Numbered from the stretch's first letter, positions 55,114 through 63,844 are shown. The stretch is DNA of 64,000 nt from Paracoccus methylovorus (GCF_016919705.1 NZ_CP070368.1:1054001-1118000), one strand, 5' to 3'. Program-made: numbers and translations. Notes: generated by a model from the letters alone, not told the origin.

Positions 55114-57290
55114 GCGGGCAGCTTCGAAAAGGCTTCGATCAGCGCGCGGTTCTCGACCAGCGCCAGTTGCTCGGACGGGTCAAGAAAGCCAAGCGCCTGC
55201 GTCTGCGAGGCGGCATGGGCGATCTTGGCTTCGGCCGAAATGGCGTCCAGCCGCTCTTCCACCGGCCCATGCGGATTATCCGGCAAAAGTCCCAGGATGC
55301 GCGCGCGCAATGCTGCGTCCTGCCCCAAGGCGCCCAGTCCTGACGGCAGGTCGCCGCCGATGCGGAAATCCAGCGCATGGGCTGCGGTCAGCACCTCGGG
55401 CGGCTGGCGTTCTTCGGGCGTGACCAGCAGGCCCTGCCGGCGCGCCCAACGGCCGAAGACCGGACTTGCCGACCAGCGCGAAGTCAGAGGCGACAGGATC
55501 AGCCCCGCCAGAATCGGCGACAACCACACCAGTTGCCACGGCGCCAGGAACGCCAGCACGATCAAGGTCGCCAACCCGGTCACGACATGGATGGCATGGC
55601 GCCGCAGCACCACGCTCCACGGCGGGACCTGACCGGCCCTGACCTGTGCCTCCCAACCGGAATCGCGGCCGCGCAGTATCTCGATGATCTGCCGGGTCTG
55701 GATCAGCATCTGAACCGGCGCAATCAGGGCAGAAAGGACGATCTCGAACATGGCCGAGGCCAAAAGCCGCGCATTACCCCCCGAATCCTTGGCCAGAGGC
55801 CGCAGCCACGCCCGGAAGATCGCGATGAATTTCGGCACCAGCAGACAGGACATGGCAGCCACGAACAGCCACAGCATCCGCACCGGGTCGAACGTCGGCC
55901 ATGTCGGGAAAAGCTGATAGGTCTGCGGAAAGTAATCCGGGCGCGACAGCAGAACATTGGCTGACAGCGCAAGGCCGACAAGGATCATCGCCAGCCAGAT
56001 CGGAGACATCAGAAAACCCAGAATGCCGATGACGAAGTGCACCCGGCTGATCCAGGCGAAACCGCGCGAAAAGATCAGCCGCGCATGTTGCAGGTTGCCC
56101 TGCGCCCAGCGGCGTTCGCGCACGGCCATATCCAGCAACGTGGGCGGGCAACCCTCGAAGCTTTGGCGCAGATCGTGATCCAGCCGCACCTTCCAGCCAG
56201 CACGGCGCAACAGCGCGGCCTCGACGAAATCATGGCTCAGGATGGCGCCGCCGAAGGGCGGCTTGCCCGGCAGTTCCGGCAAGCCGCAACATTGCGCGAA
56301 AGCACTGACACGGATGATCGCGTTATGGCCCCAGAAGTTGCCACTGTCGCCCGACCATGCCGCGACGCCGCGGGCGATGGCCGGGCCATAGATGCGGCCG
56401 GCGAATTGCGTCAGCCGGGCAAAGATGGTCTGGCCGCCGACCAGCATCGGCATGGTCTGGATCAGGCCGATGGCCGGATCGGCGTTCATCCGCGCGGACA
56501 AGGTCTTGATCGTCGCGGCGCCGACGACACTGTCGGCATCCAGCACAACCAGTTGGTCATAGCGCCCGCCCCAGCGGCGCACGAATTCGCCGACATTGCC
56601 GGCCTTGCGGCCCCGGTTGCTGCTGCGGCGCCGATACCAGACCGGTACCGGAGATATGTCGCGCAAGCGGCTGATCGCCGTCATCTCTTCCAGCACGGCA
56701 TCGGGATCATAGCTGTCGGAAAGGACAAAGATCTCGGCCCGATCACCCAGACCCTCGCGGAAAAGGTCGCGCGCCAAGGCGGCAAGCAAACCTGCCGTCG
56801 CCGCCGCGTTTTCGTGATAGACCGGCATGACCACGGCGATCCTTGCGTCGTTCGGTCCATCGGGCGTGCGCAGGCGACGCGCGAAAATACCCGCCATCAT
56901 CGAGGTAAAGGAAAATCCGACCCAGGTGAACGTCACCGCGAACAGCACCAGCAACACCGATTGCAGCAAGGTCACGTTCGAGCCGAAGGTCAGCACCATC
57001 TGCCGCCAGCCGATCCAGGCAATCGCCGCCGCGCCGCCAAAGGCAACCAGCCGCGCGGCAATGGCGCCGAGTCCGGGCCAGCGGCTGTCGGGCCCCATGG
57101 GCGGACGGGCGCGGAAATCCTGCTCGGGCATGTCCAGCGGCGCCTCGGGCGGCGTGGCCGGTCCCTGTGGCTGCGGCAGATCCAGCGCCACCCACCCCTC
57201 CTCGGCCGAAAGCGGCAAGTTCCGCGCCTTGCTGGCCGGATAAGATCCCGGCTGGCTTGTGGTCTCGCTCACCTCGTTCACGTCGATCAC
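55110..57290 (-). CDS. opgH: Periplasmic glucan glucosyltransferase
   Basis: The 726-residue inner-membrane glycosyltransferase (GT2) has N-terminal helices (about 85-135), then [82 protein letters not shown], and [12 protein letters not shown] (Q/RxxRW). It makes the beta-glucan backbone from UDP-glucose and passes it across the membrane. The GTG at 57290 overlaps the opgG stop by 4 bp (GTGA), preferred over the GTG at 57314. Confidence 0.94.
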   Translation of the reverse strand: MIDVNEVSETTSQPGSYPASKARNLPLSAEEGWVALDLPQPQGPATPPEAPLDMPEQDFRARPPMGPDSRWPGLGAIAARLVAFGGAAAIAWIGWRQMVLTFGSNVTLLQSVLLVLFAVTFTWVGFSFTSMMAGIFARRLRTPDGPNDARIAVVMPVYHENAAATAGLLAALARDLFREGLGDRAEIFVLSDSYDPDAVLEEMTAISRLRDISPVPVWYRRRSSNRGRKAGNVGEFVRRWGGRYDQLVVLDADSVVGAATIKTLSARMNADPAIGLIQTMPMLVGGQTIFARLTQFAGRIYGPAIARGVAAWSGDSGNFWGHNAIIRVSAFAQCCGLPELPGKPPFGGAILSHDFVEAALLRRAGWKVRLDHDLRQSFEGCPPTLLDMAVRERRWAQGNLQHARLIFSRGFAWISRVHFVIGILGFLMSPIWLAMILVGLALSANVLLSRPDYFPQTYQLFPTWPTFDPVRMLWLFVAAMSCLLVPKFIAIFRAWLRPLAKDSGGNARLLASAMFEIVLSALIAPVQMLIQTRQIIEILRGRDSGWEAQVRAGQVPPWSVVLRRHAIHVVTGLATLIVLAFLAPWQLVWLSPILAGLILSPLTSRWSASPVFGRWARRQGLLVTPEERQPPEVLTAAHALDFRIGGDLPSGLGALGQDAALRARILGLLPDNPHGPVEERLDAISAEAKIAHAASQTQALGFLDPSEQLALVENRALIEAFSKLPA

Positions 57291-58867
57291 TCGCGTGTCC
57301 AGCGGGCGATCCACGTCTCGCTGAGCGGACCTTCCGGTCCATTGAGCACCGCCGACAGATCGGCCAGCTTGGCGCCCTCGGGCAAAAACTCAAAGGCCAG
57401 ACGCATCCGGCCCTGTTCGGGCAGACGCAGCAGGTAACTGTGCCCGATCCGCCCGGCCGAGGCGCGCAACTGCGGCACCGGATCATCAGACCCAAACAGC
57501 CCCAGTTCAAAATCGACGATATAGGTGCGGGCGTTGGAATTGTTGATCGCCCGACCTGACATGGTTTCCATCACGCGAGAAATCGGCGCACTATCAGGTA
57601 TTTCCGCGCCGAATGTCAGAATATAGTTGAAGTCGTAGCGATTGCCTTTGACCAGCGGATCGCCCGGCTGCCAGAACGCCACGATATTGTCGTTGAACTC
57701 GTTTTCGACCGGAATCTCGATCAGTGTCACCGCGCCTTTGCCCCAGCTGTCCTGCGGCGCGATCCAGGCCGAAGGACGTCTTTCATAGCGCGCCTCGGCA
57801 TCCTTGTAGGATTCGAAATCCCGTGCCCGTTGTGCCAGGCCAAAACCCATCGGGTCATTGTCCATGAACGCCGAGACCTGCAGGGTGCTGTGCGCCGAAA
57901 GCACCCGCCAAAGCCTCTGTTCGCTGCCGGTCAGCATCTGCAACCCGTCGCTGTCATGCACGGCTGGGCGGTAATCGTCCACGCGCGACCTGTCGGTCGG
58001 ACCGAACCAATACATCGAGGTCAGCGGCGCAATGCCGGCGTTGCGCATGTCGCGGCGCGGGAACAGCGCCACGCGGGTATCGAAAACCGTTTCGGCGCCC
58101 GGTGTGATGCGGAACTCGAACGCACCCGAAACCGAACGGCTGTCCAGAAGCGCATGGACCAGCACCGAACGGTCCTGCGGTCCCGGCTTGTGGATCCAAA
58201 AGCCGCGAAACAGCGGAAACTCCTCGCCCTCGGGGCTGCCGGTGCCGATGGCAAGACCGCGCGCAGACAGGCCGTAAAGCGTGCCGCGCGATACGGCGCG
58301 GAAATAACTGGCGCCCTGAAAGACCGCGATTTCGTCCATGACGTCGGGTCGGTTCAGCGGCGCCCGGATGCGGAAACCGGACCACCCCATGTTCCCCAGC
58401 GTTTCATAGTCCACGCCATCAGGGAACTGCGCAGGGTCGAAGTCGAACATATGCGGGTCGAACCTCAGGGGGATCGCCACGCCCTCATCGACCAGATTGA
58501 TATCCACCGGCTCGTGGAAGATCGCGCCGGGCGGCAACAGGTCCAGCGCGAAATCGCGGCTGCCGGCCCAAGGATCGCGATCGCTGCGGAACCGAATACC
58601 GCGATATTGGTCATAGGTCAGGTTGCCGAAGGTGCCGATCAACTCGGCATCGCGATACTCATAGGGCTTGTCGGCCAGTTCCTTGGCCAAGGCCGCCACG
58701 TCCTCAAAGTCAAATGGCTTGGCCGCGGGTTCCTCGACCGGCTCGACCGCGGCTTCCGGCGCAGTTTCGGGGGCTTCCTGCGCAAAGGCCGCCCCGAGAG
58801 GGGATGACAGTGCGCTGACGGCCGTCATGGCCGCACCGGCAGAGATGACAAATTCGCGACGACGCAT
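57287..58867 (-). CDS. opgG: Periplasmic glucan biosynthesis protein OpgG
   Basis: The 526-residue protein has a twin-arginine-type signal (MRRREFVISAGAAMTAVSALSSPLGAAFAQ). Family blocks follow: FDFEDVAALAKELADKPYE, LTYDQYRGIRFRSDRDPW, WGPTDRSRVDDYRP-like WFGPTDRSRVDDYRPAVHDSDGL, and WIAPQDSWGKGAVTLIEIPVENEFNDNIVAFWQP. It acts in the periplasm to branch or shape glucans made by OpgH. It opens the opgGHC operon; downstream coupling is tight. A terminator-like hairpin of the next gene lies upstream of it. Confidence 0.94.
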   Translation of the reverse strand: MRRREFVISAGAAMTAVSALSSPLGAAFAQEAPETAPEAAVEPVEEPAAKPFDFEDVAALAKELADKPYEYRDAELIGTFGNLTYDQYRGIRFRSDRDPWAGSRDFALDLLPPGAIFHEPVDINLVDEGVAIPLRFDPHMFDFDPAQFPDGVDYETLGNMGWSGFRIRAPLNRPDVMDEIAVFQGASYFRAVSRGTLYGLSARGLAIGTGSPEGEEFPLFRGFWIHKPGPQDRSVLVHALLDSRSVSGAFEFRITPGAETVFDTRVALFPRRDMRNAGIAPLTSMYWFGPTDRSRVDDYRPAVHDSDGLQMLTGSEQRLWRVLSAHSTLQVSAFMDNDPMGFGLAQRARDFESYKDAEARYERRPSAWIAPQDSWGKGAVTLIEIPVENEFNDNIVAFWQPGDPLVKGNRYDFNYILTFGAEIPDSAPISRVMETMSGRAINNSNARTYIVDFELGLFGSDDPVPQLRASAGRIGHSYLLRLPEQGRMRLAFEFLPEGAKLADLSAVLNGPEGPLSETWIARWTRE

Positions 58868-59000
58868 TGATCGACCCCTTATTCGGGCAGGAAAGCCCGG
58901 AAATTCCGAGGGGATTTCGCATTGCCGCGCGCATCAGGCAAGCCTTTTCGCGACCGAAGGCAGGGTCTTGCCGAGAGTTGATCGGAATTGAGCTGCCAAA

Positions 59001-59034
59001 GGGGCTGCGCCGGCCCGAAAGCCCGCGCAGCCCC
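59001..59034 (-). terminator. Hairpin after the His-rich secreted protein gene
   Basis: A 10-bp perfect inverted repeat, GGGGCTGCGC (59001-59010) and GCGCAGCCCC (59025-59034), with an inner GGC/GCC pair, starts 22 bp after the gene's stop. On the minus strand it is followed by TTTGG, a short U-tract. It probably separates this gene from opgG. Confidence 0.55.
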
Positions 59035-59056
59035 ATCGGCCTGTAGCCAAGCAGCC

Positions 59057-59929
59057 TTAGAGGTTGATTTCCCGCTTGACCTGCCCTTTCGGGCTAAGTT
59101 CGACCTTGACCGGCTCGCCCTCGGGGTTGATTGCCTGCGCCATGATGCGAGGCCCGTCCTGCGTGATCTCACCGATCCGGCTGTAGCCAGCCGCCGTCAA
59201 GGCCATGCGGACTTCGCCGGGATCAAGCTGGGTCGGGGCCAGCGCGCCCTGACGCTGCGGCGCATCGGCAGCAGGCGGCTGGGGCGCGGCACCGGCCGGC
59301 GGCATGTCGCGACCCGGCCCCCGGTCTCCGCGCGGCCCGTGGTCGCGCCCGCGGTGATCGTCGCGGCGGTCGTGTCCGCGATGCGCGCGGCCCTTGTCAC
59401 GGTGGTCACCCGGCCGCTTGCCCTGCCAGCCATCGCCACGATCCGCATCGCCCCGACCAAAGCGCATCAGGGTGCCATCCTGGGTAAAGGCGGCGCGAAG
59501 CTTGTTCTTTTCGCCATCCTGTCCGGCCAGCATCACGCCACGCTCGCCGGTAAACACCGCCTTGAGATCGCCCAGCTCGCCAAACACCGCGCTGTCGCGC
59601 ACGGCCTGCGGCACAAGCTGATCGGTCAGTGCCTTCGGCAGGGTTGCCTCGCCCCGGGCGCGCAGTCCGCGAAGCTGGCCCTTGTCATCCAGCATGGCGT
59701 CGATCTGCGTGCCATCGGGCAGCTTGCCCTCGATCCGGGTGGCGCCGCGCGGGCCGCGCTTGCTGGTCACGTCGCTGAGCCCTGCATCCTTCAACGCCTG
59801 GGGCAGTTCCGCCGGTGCCTGTGCTTGGGCCGCAGGCGGCACGGCCGGCGTTTCTTGCGCAAGCACCGGCGCCGACAGGGCCGCCAACAGGGCCGAAAGC
59901 GCGATCGAGGTTGAGAGTTTTCTGCTCAT
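59057..59929 (-). CDS. Secreted PepSY-like protein with His/Asp/Arg-rich linker
   Basis: The 290-residue protein has a signal peptide (MSRKLSTSIALSALLAALSAPVLAQ). Two small PepSY-like modules follow: ELPQALKDAGLSDVTSKRGPRGATRIEGKLPDGTQIDAMLDD, and at the end EVRMALTAAGYSRIGEITQDGPRIMAQAINPEGEPVKVELSPKGQVKREI. Between them residues about 165-210 are very rich in His, Asp, Arg and Gly, which would suit metal binding or a flexible linker. PepSY modules often sense or inhibit in the periplasm. The gene is divergent from a PepSY/two-component operon, with 128 bp between starts that likely hold both promoters. Confidence 0.7.
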   Translation of the reverse strand: MSRKLSTSIALSALLAALSAPVLAQETPAVPPAAQAQAPAELPQALKDAGLSDVTSKRGPRGATRIEGKLPDGTQIDAMLDDKGQLRGLRARGEATLPKALTDQLVPQAVRDSAVFGELGDLKAVFTGERGVMLAGQDGEKNKLRAAFTQDGTLMRFGRGDADRGDGWQGKRPGDHRDKGRAHRGHDRRDDHRGRDHGPRGDRGPGRDMPPAGAAPQPPAADAPQRQGALAPTQLDPGEVRMALTAAGYSRIGEITQDGPRIMAQAINPEGEPVKVELSPKGQVKREINL

Positions 59930-60057
59930 CTCTGGTTCCTTCGTAATCGGGGCATCGTCAGCAGCCCCGGACGAATCGGTGATAGCGCCTCGCCGGTCAA
60001 CCAAAGACCAACAACCCGTTTGGCTTTTGTTTGGATTTCGCCCATTAAATAGATCCA

Positions 60058-60465
60058 ATGAAACGCTTGCGCATCATACTCTTGCCGCTTCTTGTCGCGC
60101 TGGCACTGGCGCTGGCGCTGCCCACCTTTGGCGATGATGACCGCCGGCACGATCACGATGCCCCCTGGCCCGAAGATTGGGCAACCGAGTTCGAAAGCCT
60201 CAAGCAGCATGATTTCCGCGTCCTGCCGCTCAAGCGCGCGGTCGAGATCGCAGGCGAAAGGTTCCGCGGCCGGCTGATTGCGGCGCGTATCGTGCCGCCG
60301 CGCCCCGATGAGCGTGCCCGCGGCGTGATCCTGGTGCATGAACTGCGCCTGCTCACGCCAAAGCGCGACGTGCTGATGATCCGGCTGGACGCGCATAGCG
60401 GTGATTTTCTGGAAGTGGCGGGCGCGGGACTGACCGATGCCCGCCGAAAGGACGACAAACCATGA
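60058..60465 (+). CDS. Small PepSY domain periplasmic protein (FeuN-like position)
   Basis: The 135-residue protein has a signal peptide or N-terminal anchor (MKRLRIILLPLLVALALALALPTFG). A single PepSY-like module follows: FRVLPLKRAVEIAGERFRGRLIAARIVPPRPDERARGVILVHELRLLTPKRDVLMIRLDAHSGDFLEVAGAG. It overlaps the response regulator gene by 4 bp. Small periplasmic proteins encoded ahead of such kinases can inhibit them, as FeuN does for FeuQ in Sinorhizobium. That role is inferred from position. Confidence 0.75.
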   Translation: MKRLRIILLPLLVALALALALPTFGDDDRRHDHDAPWPEDWATEFESLKQHDFRVLPLKRAVEIAGERFRGRLIAARIVPPRPDERARGVILVHELRLLTPKRDVLMIRLDAHSGDFLEVAGAGLTDARRKDDKP

Positions 60466-61124
60466 AATGCCTGATCGTCGAGGATGATCCGACGCTGTCC
60501 TCGCAACTGGCTGCCGCAATGCGCGACGGCGGCTTTACCTGTGACATCGCCGCTGACGGAATACAGGGCGAATTTCTCGGTTCGACGGAAACCTACGATC
60601 TGGCCATCCTTGATCTGGGCCTGCCGGGCCTGCCGGGGATCGAGGTGCTGACGCGCTGGCGCGAAGGGAACGTGACCATGCCGGTGCTGATCCTGACCGC
60701 GCGCGGCGACTGGACCGACAAGGTGGCGGGCTTTCGCGCCGGGGCGGATGACTATGCGGTCAAGCCCTTTCGTCTGGAAGAGGTGGTGATCCGCGCCCAG
60801 ACCCTTGTGCGCCGTGCTGCCGGCCATGCGCAGGCCGTCATCAAGGCCGGCCCCCTGCGGCTTGACACCCAACTGGGCATCATCACCCGCAACGGGCTTG
60901 CGTTGAAGCTGACCGCCTTCGAGACCCGTATCCTTGCCTATCTGATCCACCACCAGAACCGCGTGGTCAGCCGCAGCGAAATGTCGGATCACCTTTACGA
61001 TTCCGCCGCTGACCGCGATTTCAAATCCATCGAGGTCGTGATCGGCCGCCTGCGCCGCAAGATCGGCGAGGGCCTGATCGAGACCCGGCGCGGCGAGGGC
61101 TACGTTCTGAGGACCGAGGCTTGA
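60462..61124 (+). CDS. OmpR/PhoB-family response regulator (FeuP/QseB-like)
   Basis: The 220-residue protein has a receiver domain with acidic pocket IVEDD and phospho-acceptor Asp51 in LAILDLGLPGLPG. Its switch residues TAR and KPF follow, then a winged-helix DNA-binding domain with LTAFETRILAYLIHHQNRVVSRSEMSDHLYD and GRLRRKIG. It is coupled to the PepSY gene (4-bp overlap) and the kinase (4-bp TTGA overlap). Closest in plan to PhoP/QseB/FeuP; target genes unknown, with the neighbouring opg and PepSY genes as first candidates. Confidence 0.92.
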   Translation: MKCLIVEDDPTLSSQLAAAMRDGGFTCDIAADGIQGEFLGSTETYDLAILDLGLPGLPGIEVLTRWREGNVTMPVLILTARGDWTDKVAGFRAGADDYAVKPFRLEEVVIRAQTLVRRAAGHAQAVIKAGPLRLDTQLGIITRNGLALKLTAFETRILAYLIHHQNRVVSRSEMSDHLYDSAADRDFKSIEVVIGRLRRKIGEGLIETRRGEGYVLRTEA

Positions 61125-62461
61125 TCCTGCCGCGCGATTCGATCCGCGCGCGGCTGCTCGGGCTTGCCGCGCTGCTGATCGGGGTGGCGCTGGTCGCGGG
61201 CTATCTGGCCATCGCCGCGATTTTGGAGGATTTCATTACCGGGCGTTTCGATGCCGAGACCGAGGCCATTGCCGATGCGCTGATCGCCGGCGCCGCGATT
61301 GATGCCGAGGGCCATTTGATCGCCGGTCCTGCCCCCACCGATCCGCGTTTCCAGATGCCGCTTTCAGGCTGGTTCTGGCAGCTGACGCAAGACGATCAGG
61401 TGATGGCGAAATCGCCTTCGCTTTTCGACAATGTGCTGAACCCGCCACAGGCCGATTTTCAGGGTGGCCCGGGCCTTGGTCCGGCGGGCGAGCCGCTGCG
61501 GGTCACGCGCCATCTCTTTACCCTGCCCGATTCCGCCTCGACACTGGCCGTGACTGTAACCGCCCCCCGGGCCGAGATCGACCTGGCCGTGGCGCGGCTG
61601 CGGCGACCGCTGGCCATCTCGCTTGCCGTTCTGGGCCTGGCGCTGGCGGCGGCCAGCGTGCTGCAGGTCGCGACGGGATTGCGCAGCCTGGACCGGCTTG
61701 GCCGCGATTTGCGCAGCATCCGCGCCGGCCGGACCGAGGCGCTGCCGCTGCCCGCCGTGGCCGAGTTGCGGCCCATCGCCACCGAGATCAATGCGCTTTT
61801 GGAGCAGAACCGCGCCGTGCTGGGCCGGGCGCGCGAACATGTCGGAAATCTCGCCCATTCGCTGAAAACGCCGCTGGCGGCGCTGGACAATGCCTTGCCG
61901 CCCGACCATCCTGGCCACAGCCTGATCGCACGCATGGATCGCCAGATCGGCTGGCACCTGAAGCGCGCCCGCAGCTCGGCCGCGCCCCGGCTTTTGGGGC
62001 AACGCACGCCGGTTGTGCCCGTGGTCGAGGACATCCTGTTGGTGCTTGGCGGTCCGATCCGCGATTCGGGCCTGCAGGTCGATATCCGGGCGGACAGCGA
62101 TACCGCCTTTGCCGGCGAGCGGCAGGACCTTGAAGAAATGATCGGAAATCTGCTGGAAAATGCGGTGAAATGGACCTCGACTCGTGTCCGGATCACCGCC
62201 TTGCGCGAAGCCGACCAACTGCGCATCATGATCGAGGACGACGGCCCCGGCATGCCGGACGAAGATCACGCGCTTGCCCTGACGCGCGGTGCGCGGCTTG
62301 ATGAGACGGGTCCCCCGGGCACCGGACTTGGCCTTGCCATCGTCGCCGATCTTGCCGCGCTGCATGGCGGAGAACTGACGCTGGAAAGCTCGGATTTGGG
62401 CGGGCTCAAGGCCGGTCTTCGTCTGCCTGCCGTGGTCCGGATCACCGCGCCGCGGGGCTAA
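61121..62461 (+). CDS. Sensor histidine kinase (FeuQ/PhoQ/QseC-like)
   Basis: The 446-residue kinase starts at a TTG overlapping the regulator stop. Helix 1 is at about 13-35 and helix 2 at about 160-180, with a ~125-residue periplasmic sensor between. After a HAMP-like linker come the H-box NLAHSLKTPLAALD, N-box MIGNLLENAVKW, G1 IEDDGPGMPD and G2 GTGLGLAIV. HSLKTPL is typical of PhoQ/FeuQ-type kinases. It is read with the PepSY protein and regulator, and probably senses an envelope signal. Its last base is 46 bp before tRNA-Ser. Confidence 0.92.
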   Translation: MILPRDSIRARLLGLAALLIGVALVAGYLAIAAILEDFITGRFDAETEAIADALIAGAAIDAEGHLIAGPAPTDPRFQMPLSGWFWQLTQDDQVMAKSPSLFDNVLNPPQADFQGGPGLGPAGEPLRVTRHLFTLPDSASTLAVTVTAPRAEIDLAVARLRRPLAISLAVLGLALAAASVLQVATGLRSLDRLGRDLRSIRAGRTEALPLPAVAELRPIATEINALLEQNRAVLGRAREHVGNLAHSLKTPLAALDNALPPDHPGHSLIARMDRQIGWHLKRARSSAAPRLLGQRTPVVPVVEDILLVLGGPIRDSGLQVDIRADSDTAFAGERQDLEEMIGNLLENAVKWTSTRVRITALREADQLRIMIEDDGPGMPDEDHALALTRGARLDETGPPGTGLGLAIVADLAALHGGELTLESSDLGGLKAGLRLPAVVRITAPRG

Positions 62462-62507
62462 ATTCCTCTTGCCTAGCGCCCGATGCCGGCCTATCCCCTG
62501 CGGGCTT

Positions 62508-62597
62508 GGAAGCGTGGCCGAGTGGTTTAAGGCTCTGGTCTTGAAAACCAGCGTGGGGGAGACTCCACCGTGGGTTCGAATCCCACCGCTTCCGCCA
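62508..62597 (+). tRNA. tRNA-Ser(UGA)
   Basis: The 90-nt class II tRNA begins GGAAGCGTGGCCGAGTGG. Anticodon stem CTGGT/ACCAG surrounds loop CTTGAAA (anticodon TGA, Ser). It has a long variable arm (GTGGGGGAGACTCCAC) and GGTTCGAATCC T-arm, and ends CGCTTCC-G-CCA with encoded CCA. Its 3' end is a plausible integration site for the accessory DNA that follows. Confidence 0.96.
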
Positions 62598-62712
62598 GCT
62601 ATCATTTTTTTATCAATAAAATCAGTAACTTAGAAGTCGATCGGTGGATTGCTTATCATCCCGCCTATCCAACCAGATTCAATGCGTCCCGATACGCCCG
62701 GCTACAGAATCA

Positions 62713-62718
62713 TTGACA
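62713..62718 (+). promoter_or_regulatory. -35 hexamer (TTGACA)
   Basis: A perfect TTGACA is followed 17 bp later by TAGGAA, a weak -10 match (62736-62741). It points toward the interrupted small gene. The LexA box overlaps the -10 position. Confidence 0.6.
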
Positions 62719-62727
62719 CCATTGCAG

Positions 62728-62742
62728 GAACAAAATAGGAAC
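62728..62742 (+). promoter_or_regulatory. LexA (SOS) box
   Basis: GAAC-AAAATAG-GAAC is an exact match to the alphaproteobacterial LexA operator (GTTC-N7-GTTC on the opposite strand). It covers the spacer end and the -10 of the TTGACA promoter, the right place for repression of the downstream gene. Confidence 0.75.
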
Positions 62743-62992
62743 AAATAGCGCCCGGCTCTCCCCTCCATCCCTCTGTAGCCGGGCGCGTTCCCCCGAACAG
62801 ATCACGGCAAACATGGTCAGGCGCAGCACCCCCCAGCACAAGATAGATGACCCGGCGTTCCCGGTACGAATCTTCCTGCTTGTTCCACCGTACGGGTACG
62901 GCACAATGCTGGATGATGTGCACAGATGGCTAGACGAACAGCTTGGCCGGGATAACTATGCCATCCACAGCGGCGGGACGCTATCAAGCTGC

Positions 62993-62996
62993 CTAG
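62993..62996. repeat. CTAG target duplication (left copy)
   Basis: CTAG directly precedes the left end of the IS and recurs at 63846-63849 directly after the right end. YTAR-type targets are typical for IS427-group elements of the IS5 family. Confidence 0.75.
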
Positions 62997-63056
62997 GGCG
63001 TGTTGACAAAAGGGATTCACCGGGCGCGGTGATCGTGATTCAAGCTGGTATCTGCA

Positions 63057-63488
63057 ATGGAGACCAGCGTGGCACGAAACCTGATGTCGAACGACGAGTG
63101 GGCGTTCTTTGAACGCTTCATCCTGGCTGTCCGTTCTCCGAACGGCCGCAAGCCCACGAACCATCGGCTTGTTCTGGATGGGATTTTCTGGATCGCCCGA
63201 ACGGGGTCGCCCTGGCGCGACCTGCCGGAAGAGTTCGGCAAATGGTCGTCTGTCTATCGGCAGTTCCGGCGCTGGACGTTGGCGGGGCTGTGGGAACAGA
63301 TCCTGGAGGCGCTGAACGAGAGCCGGATCGTGCCGGATGCGCTGCAGATGATCGACAGCACCGTGGTTCGCGCTCATCATCAGGCAGCGGGCGCAAAAGG
63401 GGGACTCCGCGCCAAGGTTTCGGCCGCTCGCGAGGTGGCTTCACGACCAAGATCCATCTGCGGGTCAATGCGGCAGGCCTGCCCATGA
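63057..63488 (+). CDS. IS5/IS427-type transposase, upstream frame (orfA)
   Basis: The 143-residue frame begins METSVARNLMSNDEWAFFERFILAV; an internal ATG gives MSNDEWAFFERF. It holds the DUF4096-like N-terminal domain (RTGSPWRDLPEEFGKWSSVYRQFRRW) and the first catalytic Asp in LQMIDSTVVRAHHQAAGAKGG. After about codon 114 the sequence loses transposase character, and the real continuation is in the -1 frame. The change occurs around AAAAGGGGG (63395-63403). Confidence 0.85.
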   Translation: METSVARNLMSNDEWAFFERFILAVRSPNGRKPTNHRLVLDGIFWIARTGSPWRDLPEEFGKWSSVYRQFRRWTLAGLWEQILEALNESRIVPDALQMIDSTVVRAHHQAAGAKGGLRAKVSAAREVASRPRSICGSMRQACP

Positions 63489-63844
63489 GAACCGAGATCA
63501 CGGCCGGGCAGACATCGGACTACCTCGGCTTCGATCTGGTCATGGCTGACAACCTGCCCGAGCCAAGCGTTCTGCTCGCAGACCGCGGCTACGACTCCGA
63601 CAACATCCGCAAGACCATGGAGGTGCGCGACGTGGTGCCGGTCATCCCCATGCGCAAAACCCGGAAGCTACGGGTCGCCGTTGACCGCAGGCTCTACCGC
63701 CTGCGCAATCTCGTTGAGCGGTGCTTCAACAAGCTCAAGAATGCCCGTCGCGTCGCCACCCGCTACGACAAGACCGCCGAAAGCTTCCTGGGCTTCATCG
63801 ACATCACGTCGATCCGCCTCTGGCTCCGCCATTTGTCAACATGA
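63242..63844 (+). CDS. IS5/IS427-type transposase, downstream frame (orfB)
   Basis: The meaningful part starts near 63395 in this frame: RKRGTPRQGFGRSRGGFTTKIHLRVNAAG. It continues through LLADRGYDSDNIRK (second catalytic Asp) and YRLRNLVERCFNKLKNARRVATRYDK (catalytic Glu). It ends ITSIRLWLRHLST just inside the right terminal repeat. Residues encoded before 63395 in this frame are shadow. It would be expressed as a fusion with orfA by -1 frameshifting. Confidence 0.85.
   Translation: MVVCLSAVPALDVGGAVGTDPGGAEREPDRAGCAADDRQHRGSRSSSGSGRKRGTPRQGFGRSRGGFTTKIHLRVNAAGLPMRTEITAGQTSDYLGFDLVMADNLPEPSVLLADRGYDSDNIRKTMEVRDVVPVIPMRKTRKLRVAVDRRLYRLRNLVERCFNKLKNARRVATRYDKTAESFLGFIDITSIRLWLRHLST

Larger units (their letters stand above)
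62598..62812. other. A/T-richer spacer with regulatory repeats after tRNA-Ser
   Basis: No gene is seen here. The base composition drops just after the tRNA (ATCATTTTTTTATCAATAAA). CGCCCGGCTACAG (62695-62707) has a perfect inverted partner, CTGTAGCCGGGCG (62773-62785), and a third copy (GCGCCCGGCT, 62748-62757) can pair with the same partner, so alternative hairpins are possible. A promoter and LexA box lie between. GTTC-CCCC-GAAC (62787-62798) is a further palindrome. Confidence 0.6.

Noticed and set aside
62702..62923. A 73-codon minus-strand gene after tRNA-Ser
   Set aside because: It covers the TTGACA promoter, LexA box and repeats and has no ribosome site. The plus-strand gene restored by IS removal explains the region better.
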